From Bettongia penicillata ogilbyi (taxonomy: Eukaryota; Chordata; Mammalia; Diprotodontia; Potoroidae): a stretch of DNA of 64,000 nt. Location of the stretch: assembly GCA_023548195.1 (NCBI GenBank), contig JAJHZJ010000335.1, positions 2,783,020 through 2,847,019 of the forward strand, given 5' to 3'. The position numbers were made by a program, and so were the translations under genes. This document shows positions 36,529-46,475 of the stretch, in pieces (position 1 is the first letter of the stretch; every line of letters begins with the position of its first letter). The notes under the pieces were generated by a model, which saw only the letters and a program-made list of their open reading frames with translations, did no database searches and was not told the DNA's origin.

Positions 36529-37920
36529 GTCTCTCATGATCATGGTTTTCAGGTAACCTTATAATTCTTAAATTATCTCTCCTGGATTGATTTTCCAGGA
36601 CAGTTTTTTTTTTTTTAAATTAGATACTTCACATTGTCTTCTGTTTGTTTTTCATTCTTTTAGTTTTGGTTTCTTGTATCTTGATATCACATAGAGTCAC
36701 TAGCTTCCACTTGCTCAATCTTCATTATTAAAGAACTTTTGTACTTCTGTCTCCATTAGACCAATTATATTTTTCAAGGTCTTCTTTGTGTTAGTGAATT
36801 TTTGTGCCTCTTTGTCCATTTGAGCGATTCTGCTTTTAAACATTTTTTTTCTCTTCAGTGCATTTTTGAAACTACTTTTTCCATTTGGCCTATGCTGTTT
36901 TTTAAGGTGTTATTTTCTTCAGTAATTTTTGAGCCTCCTTTCCAAGCAGTTGGCTCTTTTGTTTTCTTAATGATTTTCTTGCATTACTCATTTTTTACAT
37001 TTTTCCTCTACCTCTCTTATTTGATTTTTTAAAAAAATATTTTGTACTCTTCCTTAGCCTGAGACTAATTCATATTTTTTTTGAGGTTTCAATGTAGGAG
37101 TTTTGAATTTGTTGTCTTTAGGGTGTGTATTTTGATCTTCCTTGCCACCACAGTAACTTTCTATAGCCAAAATGTTTTTCTGTTGTTTGTTCATTTTTCC
37201 AGCCAAGTATTTTGACTTTTCACTTCTTGTTAAAGTGGGACTCTGCAGGGTAGAGTACACACTGTCTCAAGCTTCAGGGGTTGTGTGCAGCTGTTTTCAG
37301 AGATGCTTCTAGGGACCTGTAAGTTTTAAGTTCCTTTGAGGTGGTATGAGCTAAGAAGAGGTGTGTTTACTATTCTCCTGATCTGTGCTCTGTGAGTGTT
37401 CACAAACACTCTTCTGTCCTGGAATTGTAACCATGGTCCCTGCTTCCTTTCAGTGGCAAGTTCTGGTTCACTACTGCTCCTTGTCACTGTGCTACTGCTA
37501 TCCAGATGTGAATATAAGCAAACAATGGAGTCCTTCCCCCAGTGCCAGTAAAGAGATCCCTCTAATCTCCTTCTGACCAGTTGTCCAATCTGCCATTTTT
37601 TGTCTGTGGGCTCAGAATTCCAAACGCAGCTGCTTATTCAGTAATGCCCAAGGCCTTCTCTAGTCTAATTGGGGACCAATTGCACTGGTGCAGCTTGCAC
37701 TGGATTGTCCTCCACTCTCATCCTGCTGCAACAGATATTTCCTGCCAAACATCTAGTGGTCTTGGGCTAGATAACTGTTTCACCTCACCCTTTTGCAGAT
37801 TCTGCCTCTCTAGAATTTGTTTTAAGGCATTATTTAAAGATTTATAAAGGAGTTTTGGGGAGCTCTCAGAAAAGTCGCTGAAGTCCCAGTCTTTGGGTAG
37901 CCATCTTGAATCTGCCCTCA
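36214..37920 (-). mobile_element. HAL1-5, continued (ORF1 N-terminal part and 5'UTR)
   Basis: Continues minus-strand ORF1 with the coiled-coil coding text (36640-37050, then the N-terminal part to about 37200), then a 5'UTR (37205-37920) ending in 'gtagccatcttgaatctgccctca', whose sense strand contains the aagatggc motif common to these 5' ends. It contains a large microsatellite. Confidence 0.82.
36263..36535. repeat. (CT)n/(CTCTGT)n microsatellite, about 270 bp
   Basis: Nearly pure CT with interspersed CTGTCT units, ending in a long pure CT run. It replaces the short 'ctcttttttt' stretch that sister ORF1 copies have at this point. The Arg/Asp/Glu or Ser/Leu frames across it are low-complexity artefacts. 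Confidence 0.97.
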
Positions 37921-38212
37921 CATAAGGCTGTTTTGAATAGAAAAGACCCCTGAACCTTAAAAAACAAAGAACAGGCCATTGGCTGTCAGGCTATTTGAGG
38001 TTAGTTGATTAGCGTATAGGGGAATGCAAATTAGACACTTTTACAAAAACCCTTAATGGTATGGCACATATAAGAAATTAATCTGAGGAGAATGTCCCAT
38101 ATTACAGTAGTATCACTATGTCATACCATTTGACTAGTATTTCTAGGAAAGAAATTTTATGAAGGAAAATGAATATTTTTCTTTTCCCTTTCTTATTTTA
38201 GAATTTTATTTC
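37921..38212. other. No gene recognised
   Basis: Sequence between HAL1-5 and L1-D. Its end (38155-38200) resembles 8606-8651. Otherwise unassigned. Confidence 0.45.
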
Positions 38213-39365
38213 TTTTTTTTTAGAGTTATTTAATTTGTTTTCAGTGTTCTACAATTCCTTCCATATCACTTAGATTTTCCCCCCTCTCTTCTCCTCTTTC
38301 CCTCCTCCCTCCTTCTGGGAGGCAGCATGCAATTTTATACAGGTTCTACACATACCTTCGTATTAAAAACATTTTCACCTTAGTCATGTTGCATAGAAGA
38401 ATTAAAATGAATGGGAGAAATCATAAAAGGAAGCAAAAAGTAATACAATTTTTTTTTTTTGCTATGTTCTGTGAACGTATCCTACAGTTCTCTCTCTGGG
38501 TGTTGAAAATATTTGCCTTAAGAGACCTTTGGGAACATTTTTAAGTTCTTGCATTGCAGTGAAATTCTATGTCTCCCAGAAAAAATCATCCCACACTGTG
38601 GTTGTTCCTGTGTACAAAGTTCAACTGGTTTTGCTCCTTTTGCTCAATATCAGTTCATATAAGTCTTTGTAGGGCTCTCTGAATTCTTCCTGCTCATCAT
38701 TTCTTATTGTACAATAGTATTCCCTTGCATTCGTATACCACAGTTTATTCAGCCATTCCCTAATTCATGGGTATCCCATGCATTTCCAGTTGTTGGCCAC
38801 CACAAAGAGTGCTGCCATAAATATTTTTGTACATCTGGTACCCTTTACCATTTTTATGATCTCTCAGGGATATCGTCTATGAAACAGTATTGCTGGGTCA
38901 AAGTATATGCACATTTTTGTAACCCTGTGGGCATAGTTCCAAATTGTTCTCCAGAATGGTTGAATCAGCTCACCACTCCACCAACAATGAATTAGTGTTC
39001 CAACTCTCCAACATTTATCATCATCCTGTTTTGTCATGGTTGCCAATCTGATTGGTGTGATGTGCTATCTCAGAGTTGTTTTGATTTGCATCTCTCCACT
39101 CAATAGTGACTTAGAGAATTTTTTTTATATGACTACAGAGAACTTTGATTTCTTCCTCTGAAAACTGCCTGTTCATATCCTTTGACATTATATCAAATGG
39201 GGAATGTCTTGGGTCCTTGTATATTTGACTCAGTTCTCTATATATTTTAAAACTGAGGACTTTACCACAGACACGAGTTGCAAAAATTATTTTCCAATTT
39301 TCTGCTTCCCTCCTAATCCTGGTTGCATTGGGTTTGTTGGTGCAAAAACTTTTCAATTGGAATTA
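38213..39365 (-). mobile_element. L1-D, 3'UTR and ORF2 C-terminus
   Basis: Minus strand. It opens with a T run (A tail), then the L1 3'UTR (38225-38680). Minus frames at 38864-39046 (CWRVGTLIHCWWSGELIQPFW) and 39111-39356 (the CGKVLSFKIYRELSQIYK and SPFDIMSKDMNRQFSEEEIK blocks) read ORF2. It is interrupted at 39365 by L1-E and resumes at 52270. Confidence 0.92.
39347..39364. repeat. Target-site duplication of L1-E (left copy)
   Basis: aacttttcaattggaatt here and aacttgtcaattaaatgt at 52270-52287 share 14 of 18 bases. L1-D reads continuously when one copy and the intervening 12.9 kb are removed. Confidence 0.75.
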
Positions 39366-40310
39366 GAGTGCATAGCCAAGATGGCAGAGTGAGAGCAGCT
39401 ACTCACCTAAGCTCTTGCACAAACTCTTTCAAATAACTCTAAAAGGAGAATCTGACCATATGTTGGAGGTACAGAATCCAATAGGAGACAGATTGTAGCA
39501 GATTCACACACCAGGACAGACTGGAACATCTACAGGAAGAATCTATTCTTTGGGAATGAGCCCACAGCACACACAGTGCAGCACATTCTGCAGTAGTGTG
39601 GACCAGCAAGAAATCCCTAGTCTCAGGCAGCAGCAACATTGAGGAAAGGCGGAGTGGCAGCCCAGAGCAGGAAACCAGCAGAGCCCAGTGAGTGACAGCC
39701 ACTGAGCCCTAGGTATCAGGTGCAATCGCTCCTGAGACTTGCAGCCCACAGATTAAACATCTGTGAGTCACCTACTTGATCTTCTGGGAGTCAAAATGGC
39801 AGAATGATCAGTAAATGCTCTCTCTCCCTCCCCTTCTTGACCTGAAAAGAATCATAAAATATTTCCCCAGAAAAATCCTGGATCACTGGGAACAGCTGGA
39901 GGAACATAGAACCTGAGCCTAGGAATATAGCTAAGGGGAAATCATCTTACTATGACAGAGGCTACCTGGAAGGAAAGGAACCGAATCCCAGAAGGGGTGG
40001 AAACTAGCACTAGGAGTCAGGCATGCCTCAGAACTAGGAGAGCAGCAACAGAGTGGATAGAAACTCACACTAGGACAACAGGTGTGAGCTGAGTTTTCCT
40101 GTGCTTCAGCTCAGCTGAGAAGTTCTCCAGTGACCAGACCACCCCTCTCCCACAGTTAACACACTAGCTGGAATGCTAAGCCAGGAAATACAAAACAAAA
40201 GGAAAAACAAAGACACCTGCATTTAGCTTCCCAAACTAGCAGCTCAACAACAGATTCTCCAGCTTCTAACTCAACGAACCAGAGTCCACAACACAAAAAA
40301 CTTCACCATC

Positions 40311-41384
40311 ATGAGCAAGAAGCAAAAGAGGAGAGAAAAGAACATAGAATCTTTCTATGGGGACAAGGACCAAAACATGATTACCAAAGAGGTCACTATT
40401 GAGACTGCACTTCCAACTGAAACTTGAGAAGAGACTATGAACTGATTGCATACACAGAGAGCACTCCCGGAGCACTTGAAGAAGGAAATAGAAGAAAAAA
40501 TGGTCAATGATTTTAAAAGTACAAAAAAAGAAATCACTTATGAGGACAGCTCTTTGAAAAGGAAAATTGAACAAATGGAAAAGGAAGCACAAAATCTAAT
40601 TGGGAAAATTGGACAAATGGGAAAGGAAGTACAAAAATTAACAGGTGAAAATAATTTCTTAAATGGAATAATTGGACAGATGGAAAAGGAGATACAAAAG
40701 TTAACTGAAGAAAACAATTTGATGAAAATTAGAATAAGATAAGTAGAAGTTAATGAATCTATGAGACGTCAAGAATAAGTCAAACAAAATTTAAAGAATG
40801 AAAAGATAGAAGAAAATGTAAAATATCTAATTGGAAAAACAACTGACCTGGAAAATAGATCCAGGAGAGAAAATTTAACAATTATTGGCCTACCAGAAAG
40901 CCATGATGAAGAAAAGAGTCTGGTCAATATCTTCCAAGATATCATCAAGGAAAACTGCCCAGAAGTGCTGGATCCAGAGGGTAAAATAGTCATCAAAATA
41001 ATCTGCCGTTCCCCTCCCAAACGGGATGCCAAATTAAAACAAAAAGAAATATTGTTGCCAAATTCCATAACTATCAAGTGAAGGAGAAAGTATTACAGGC
41101 AGTCAGAAAGAAACCATTCAAATATTGAGGAGCTACAGTCAAGATCACAGGACATTGCAGCTTCTACATTAAAAGATCGAAGGAGTGGAATACAATATTC
41201 TGTAAGGTAAAGGAGCTGGGACTACAACCAAGCATCAGTTACGCAGCAAAGTTCAGCATAACATTTCAGTCAAGGAGATTGACATTCAACGAAAGCAGGA
41301 ATTTCGAGACATTCCTGAAAAATAAGGCCAGAATTCAATAGAAAATTCGATCTCCAAATGCAGGTCTCAAGAGAGGAATAGAAA
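40311..41384 (+). pseudogene. L1-E ORF1, broken
   Basis: Begins MSKKQKRREKNIESFYGDKDQ, distinct from the MPRKGKKNKTIEDYF start of the HAL1 family. Coiled-coil text follows in the frame at 40446-40742 (KRKIEQMEKEAQNLIGKIGQMGKEVQKL). A later part is equivalent to NRSRRENLTIIGLPESHD (about 40850-40905) and CPEVLDPEG (40955-40985). Frameshifts and stops divide it. The inferred role is RNA-binding ORF1 protein of the L1 ribonucleoprotein. Confidence 0.85.
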
Positions 41385-41964
41385 TATAAACATGGGAAAA
41401 GAAAAACTTGTTACTCAATTTCGGCAAACTGTTTACATTCCTATAATGGAAGATGACTCGTGTTAATATTGAGAATAATATATTTATTATGAAATGTAAA
41501 AAGCATGTACATAGAGGGAACAGATACAAAGTAAATGATGTGATGATAAAAATGTGATTCAAGCATTCGAAGGCATTGTAACAGGAGATGTAAAAACGAG
41601 GAAGCAGAAAATGATAAAACACATAACAAGAAGTACAAAATTATATTATAGCAGAGGGCAAGTGGAAAGGGAGAGGAGCATGGTTTTAGATATATTCTCA
41701 TCTGATTTGGTTTAAGGAGGGAACAATAAACCTAATTAAGTATATAAATCTAACTGGCTTTATATGCAGTGGGAGGGGAAAGGGGAAAAAGGGGAGGGAA
41801 AGCTAAAAAGGAGGGAAGAAGTAGCAAGGGTAAAGGGGAGTAAAAGGTAGGGGTCTGAAAGAAAGAAGGAAACACTGTGGGAGGTGGTGGTAAAAAGTAA
41901 AAAATACTGTTGTGGAGGAGAAGGGAGACAGGAGAACTAAAAACACAGATGGTTGGAAAGAGGA

Positions 41965-42233
41965 TGGAGGCTAAGACACAGACTGTGATCATAACTGTGA
42001 ATGTAAATGGAGTGAACTGTCGCATAAATTGGAGACAGGTTGGGTAGCAGGATGGATTAAAAGCCATGATCCTACAAAATGTTGTTCACAAGAAAAGTAT
42101 TTGAAATAGGGGGATACTCACAAGGTAAAGGTAAAAGGTTGAAGCAGAATGTATTGTTCTTCAGTTGATGTAAGAAAAGCAGGGGTAGCAATTCTAATCA
42201 CAGACAAAACAAAATCAGAAAAAAATCTAATGG
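41965..42233 (+). pseudogene. L1-E ORF2, N-terminal fragment (endonuclease)
   Basis: Reads MEAKTQTVIITVNVNGVN, equivalent to the start of the apurinic-type endonuclease domain (conserved N-x-N-G), then a decayed LQETHL region, and AGVAILITDKTKSEKN just before the HAL1-A insertion. Confidence 0.8.
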
Positions 42234-42967
42234 GGGGAGGAACCAAGACAGCGGAGTAGAAAGACTCACGTATGCTAGCTCCGAACCCACAGCCCATAAA
42301 TTTCCTGTAAAAAGAACTCCCTACAAATTCTGGAGCAGTGCAAGCCACGCAGCAACGCAGAGGAGGAGATTTCCGTTCCAGACAGCCCTGAGAAATCGAT
42401 CCCAAAGGTCCCTGGCACAGTGGACAGTGGAGCCCAGCCCTGACCACTCAACCCCAGAGGAGCAGATCCGACTAAGCTTCAGGGATGGAATCTCTGGCGG
42501 CAGCGAAAGTACCTCCTCCCACAGGCGCGACAGATCAGTTAGAGAGACTTCTGGGCTGGCTGAGAGGGGAGCGGGGTGTCTCCATAACTCAGGCCCCCTC
42601 GGGAGGCAGCAGTAGAGGCAGTGGTGGCCAGGGAATCCAAGAGCAGGCATGAGCTCCGCTCCATTGCTGAAGGTCTCGACATAAACCCACTGAGGGAACT
42701 GAGCCTGAGAAGGATCCCTGCCCCAAGCTGAGCACCAGAAATTAAGCTCACATTGAGTAGCAACCCTGCACGCTGCTGAAAGCCCTGAGGCTGGGGAGCA
42801 GCATCTGAATGTCAGACCCCAAGGACTAGATGGGCGGATCTAGCCAGGGGTGGAAAGGAATCTCAGAAGTCAAGTAACTGGCTGGGAAAATGCCCAGAAA
42901 AGGGAAGAAAAATAAGACCATAGAAGGCTACGTTCCTGGGGAACAGATGTTTCCGCCTTTCATTTCT
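42234..42967 (+). mobile_element. HAL1-A: 5'UTR and ORF1 start
   Basis: Starts ggggggaggaaccaagacagc and follows the HAL1-2 5'UTR closely (shared agtagaaagactcac and tatgctagctccgaa-type text). ORF1 starts at 42890 (MPRKGKKNKTIEGYVPGEQMFPPFIS) and is interrupted at 42967 by HAL1-B. Confidence 0.9.
42950..42967. repeat. Target-site duplication of HAL1-B (left copy)
   Basis: tttccgcctttcatttct here and tttccacctttcatttct at 45781-45798 differ at one of 18 bases, a CpG-to-CpA change. Confidence 0.93.
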
Positions 42968-45780
42968 TTTTTTTTTTAATATAAATTTATTATTTAACTT
43001 TTTACATTCATTTTCACAAAATTTTGGGTTCCAAATTTTCTCCTTATTTATCCCCTCCCCCCACTCCAATAGACCGAGCATTCTAATTTCCCCTATCACC
43101 AATCTGCCCTCTCTTCTATCATCCCTTCCTTTTCTTCTCCCCATCTTCTCTTTTGTCCTGTAGGGCCAGATGATTTTCTATTCCCCGTTAACTGTATTTC
43201 TTATTTCCTAGTAGCAACAACAATACTCAACAGTTGTTCCTAAAACTTTGAGTGCCAAATTCTACGCATCCCTCTCGCCCCACCCATTCCCTTTGGGAAG
43301 GCAGGCAATTCAATATAGGCCATATCTGTGTAGTTTTGCAAATGACTTTGATAATAGTCATGTTGTGTAAGACTAACTGTATTTCCACCCCTGCTATTCT
43401 GCCCTCCATTGTTTCTATTCTGTTTTTGGATCCTGTCCCTCCCCGAGTGTTGACTACAAATTGCTCCCTCCTCCCATTGTCCTCCCTGCTACCATCCCTC
43501 GCTCCCTGCTTATCTCCTTCTCCCCCACTTCCCTGTACTGTAAGATGGGTTTTCATACAAAAATGAGTGTGCATTTTACTCCTTCCTTTAGTCGAATGTA
43601 ATGAAGGGAAACTTCTTGTTTTTTTTTTCTCAGCTCTCCTCTTTTTCCCTCCACTAAAAAGTCTCCTGCTTGCCTCTTGAATGAGAGATAATTTACCTCA
43701 TTCTATTTCACCCTCTCTCCTCCCACTACATTTCTCTCTCACCATTTACCTTAATTTCTTTTAAGATTTGGTCCCATCCTATTCAATTCACTCTGTGTTC
43801 TCTGTCTCTGTGTGTGCATGCATGTGTGTATGTGTGTGCATGCATGCATGAACATGTGTGTGTGCATGTATGTGTGTGTACATCTGTGTATGGTCCCACC
43901 AACTACCAAGATACTGAAAACTTTTAAGAGTTACAAATATTGTCTTTCCATGTAGGAATGTAAACAGTTCACCTTTGGTATGACTTCTCTTTCCTGTTTG
44001 CTTTTTCATGCTTCTTCTCATTCTTGTGTTTGAAAGTCAAATTTTCTTTTCAGCTCTGGTATTTTCATCAAGAATGCTTGAAAGTCCTCTGTTTCATTGA
44101 AAGACCATATTTTCCCCTGAAGTATTATACTCGGTTTTGCTGGGTAGGTGATGCTTGGTTTAATCCTAGTTTCTTTGACTTCTGGAGTATTCTATTCCAT
44201 GCCCTACATCCCTTAATGTAGAAGCTGCTAGATCTTGTGTTATCCTGATTTTATTTTCATGATACTGGAATTATTTCTTTCTAGCTGCTTGCAATATTTT
44301 CTCCTTGACCTGGGGACTCTGGAATTTGGCCACAATGTTCCTAGGAGCTTCTTTTTTTGGATCTCTTTCAGGTGGGGATCGATGGATTCCTTGAATACTT
44401 ATTTTGCCCTCTGGTTCTAGAATATCAGGGCAGTTTTCCTTGATAATTTCATGGAAGATGATGTCTAGGCTCTTTTTTTGATCATGGCTTTCAAGTAGTC
44501 CCATAATTTTTAAATTGTCTCTCCTGGATCTATTTTCCAGGTCAGTTGTTTTTCCAATGAGATATTTCACATTCTCTTCCATTTTTCATTCTTTTGGTTT
44601 TGTTTTATAATTTCTTGGTTTCTCAGAAAGTCATTAGACTCCATCTCTTCCATTCTAATCTTGAGAGAACTATTTTCTTCAGTGAGCTTTTGAACCTCTT
44701 TTTCCATTTGGCTAATTCTGCTTTTGAAAGCATTCTTCTCCTCATTGGCTTTTTGAACCTCTTTTTTCCAATTGAGTTAGCCTATTTTTCAAGGAGTTAT
44801 TTTCTTCAGTATTTTTTCGGGTCTCCTTTACCAAGGTACTGACCCGTTTTTCATGCTTTTCTTGCATCTCTCTCATTTCTCTTCCCAGTTTTTCCTCCAT
44901 CTGTCTAACTTGATTTTCAAAATCATTTTTGAGCTCTTCCATGGCCTGAACCCACCGGACATCCACCTCGGATGTCTGGGATAGAGAGCTCCCGACCTTC
45001 ACGTGCTTCCCTGATGGCAAGCATTGAACTTCTTCATCAGAAATGAAGGGAGGAAGGAACATCTCTTCCAGAATAAAGTAGCTTTCTATGGTCTTATTTT
45101 GCTTCCTTTTTCTGGGCATTTTCCCAGCCACTTATTTGACTTCTAAAATTCCTCTCCACCCCTGGCTAGATCCGCCGAGCTAGTACTTGGGGTCTGAGAT
45201 TCAAATGCTGCTTCCCTGTCTCAGGCCTTTCCGTTGCAGGCGTGGCTGCCATTCAATGTGAGCTTAAGTTCTGGTGCTCAGGTGGGGGCAGGGATACTTC
45301 TCAGGCACAGAGACCTTCTGTAATGGAGTTCCTGTCTGCTTGGGGAGTCCTGGGCCACTGCTGGCTCCGCTGCTGCTTCTGCTCCTCTCTCTGCTGCTCC
45401 CTCTGCCGCTGCCTCCCTAGGGGGCCCAAGTAACGGAGACACCCCAGTCCCCTCTCGGCCAGTCCAGACGTCTCTCTCACAGACCTGTAGCATCTGTGGG
45501 TGGAGGGACCTTCACGGCCGTCGGAGGTTCTCTCCCTGAAACCTGCTCGGATCTGCTCCTCTGGGGCCGCGTGGCCAGGGTAGCATAGGGGTGGACTGCA
45601 CTGTCCAGGATGCGATGGACCCCTGGGGACGACTTTCCAGGGCTCTCTGGAACGGAAATCTCTTCCACTGCGTTGGTGCATGCTTGCTCTGCTCCAGAAT
45701 TTGTGGGGAGTTCTCTTTACAGGAAATTTAAGAGCTGTGGATTCGGAGCTAGCATACATGAGTCTTTCTACTCCGTTATC
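42968..45780 (-). mobile_element. HAL1-B: full-length ORF1-only LINE nested in HAL1-A
   Basis: Minus strand, about 2.8 kb. The A tail is at 42968-42978 as a T run. The 3' region is pyrimidine-rich on the plus strand (43020-43560), with a GT tract at 43805-43890, ORF1 at 44018-45119 and a GC-rich 5'UTR up to 45780, ending 'tgagtctttctactccgttat'. It lies between the two 18-bp TSD copies in the ORF1 of HAL1-A. No ORF2 is present. Confidence 0.93.
44018..45119 (-). pseudogene. HAL1-B ORF1, broken
   Basis: The start at 45119 gives MPRKRKQNKTIESYFILEEM. The frame at 44742-45131 carries the N-terminus and much of the coiled coil (EEKLGREMREMQEKHEKRVS). The frame at 44271-44582 carries the C-terminal domain (NRSRRDNLKIMGLLESHD; CPDILEPEGKISIQGIHRSPPE). 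The family stop is at 44018-44020. At least two frameshifts separate the segments. Confidence 0.87.
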
Positions 45781-46374
45781 TTTCCACCTTTCATTTCTGA
45801 TGAGGAAGTACAATCATTACGATCAGGGAGTGACATAGAAGCCAAGGCCTCTGTACCCCAAACATCTGAAATAGATATTCAATGGGCTCAGGCCATGGAA
45901 GAGCTCAAAAAGGATTTTGAAAATCAATTTAGACAGGTGGCGGAAAAACTGGGAAGACAAATGAGAGAGACGCAAAAAAACAATGAAAAACGGGTCAATA
46001 CCATGTTAAAGGGGACCCCAAAAAATATTGAAGAATATAACACCTTGAAAAATAGCTCAATTAATTGGCAAAAAAGGTTCAAAAAGCCAATGAGGAGAAG
46101 AATGCTTTCAAAAGCAGAATTAGACAAATGGAAAAAGAGTTTCAAACGCTCACTGAAGATAATAGTTCTCTCAGAATTAGAATGGAACAGATGGAGGATA
46201 ATGACTTTCTGAGAAACCAGGAAATCACAAAACAAAACCAAAATAATGACAAAATGGAAGAGAATGTGAAATATCTCATGGAAAAACAACTGAGCTGGAA
46301 AATAGATCCAGGAGAGACAATTAAATTATGGGACTACTAGAAAGCAATGATCCAAAAAAGAGCCTAGACTCTCG
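45781..46374 (+). mobile_element. HAL1-A, continued (ORF1)
   Basis: Opens with the right TSD copy. The frame at 45610-46212 reads PPFISDEEVQSLRSGSDIEAKASVPQTSEIDIQWAQAMEELKKDFENQ, and a second frame carries QKANEEKNAFKSRIRQMEKEFQ. It ends near 46374 in a decayed SNDPKKSLD block. The ORF1 C-terminus and the normal 3' region are missing. Confidence 0.88.
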
Positions 46375-46475
46375 CTTGCAGTAGTTTCTCCTTGACGACT
46401 ATTATGGAAGTCATTTGCAAAACTACACAGATATGGCCTATATTGAATTATATATTCAATTCACGACTATATTTA
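46375..46475. other. Scrambled junction between HAL1-A and HAL1-C
   Basis: Three short HAL1 pieces in alternating orientation: 'ttgcagtagtttctccttga' (minus; equals 47384-47393 and neighbours), then 'cgactattatggaagtcatt...gcctatattgaatt' (plus; equals the 3' region near 13889-13945), then a partly palindromic 'attgaattatatattcaat' leading into minus-strand 3' sequence. This indicates foldback or template switching, not simple insertion. Confidence 0.8.

Larger units (their letters stand above)
39366..42233 (+). mobile_element. L1-E, 5'UTR, ORF1, inter-ORF region and ORF2 start
   Basis: A full-length-type L1. The 5'UTR (39366-40310) starts with a catagccaagatggcagagtg motif, ORF1 follows from 40311, then an A/G-rich inter-ORF region (41385-41960), then ORF2 from about 41965. 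It is interrupted at 42234 by HAL1-A. It resumes at 48856 about 150 codons further into ORF2. Confidence 0.9.

Noticed and set aside
36172..36556. Long Arg/Glu/Asp-rich and Ser/Leu-rich open frames on both strands
   Set aside because: They are translations of the CT-rich microsatellite and have no start context or family.
37385..37847. Frames with Cys/Ser-rich content near 37.4-37.8 kb
   Set aside because: They are antisense readings of the GC-rich HAL1-5 5'UTR; equivalent frames occur in other HAL1 5'UTRs.
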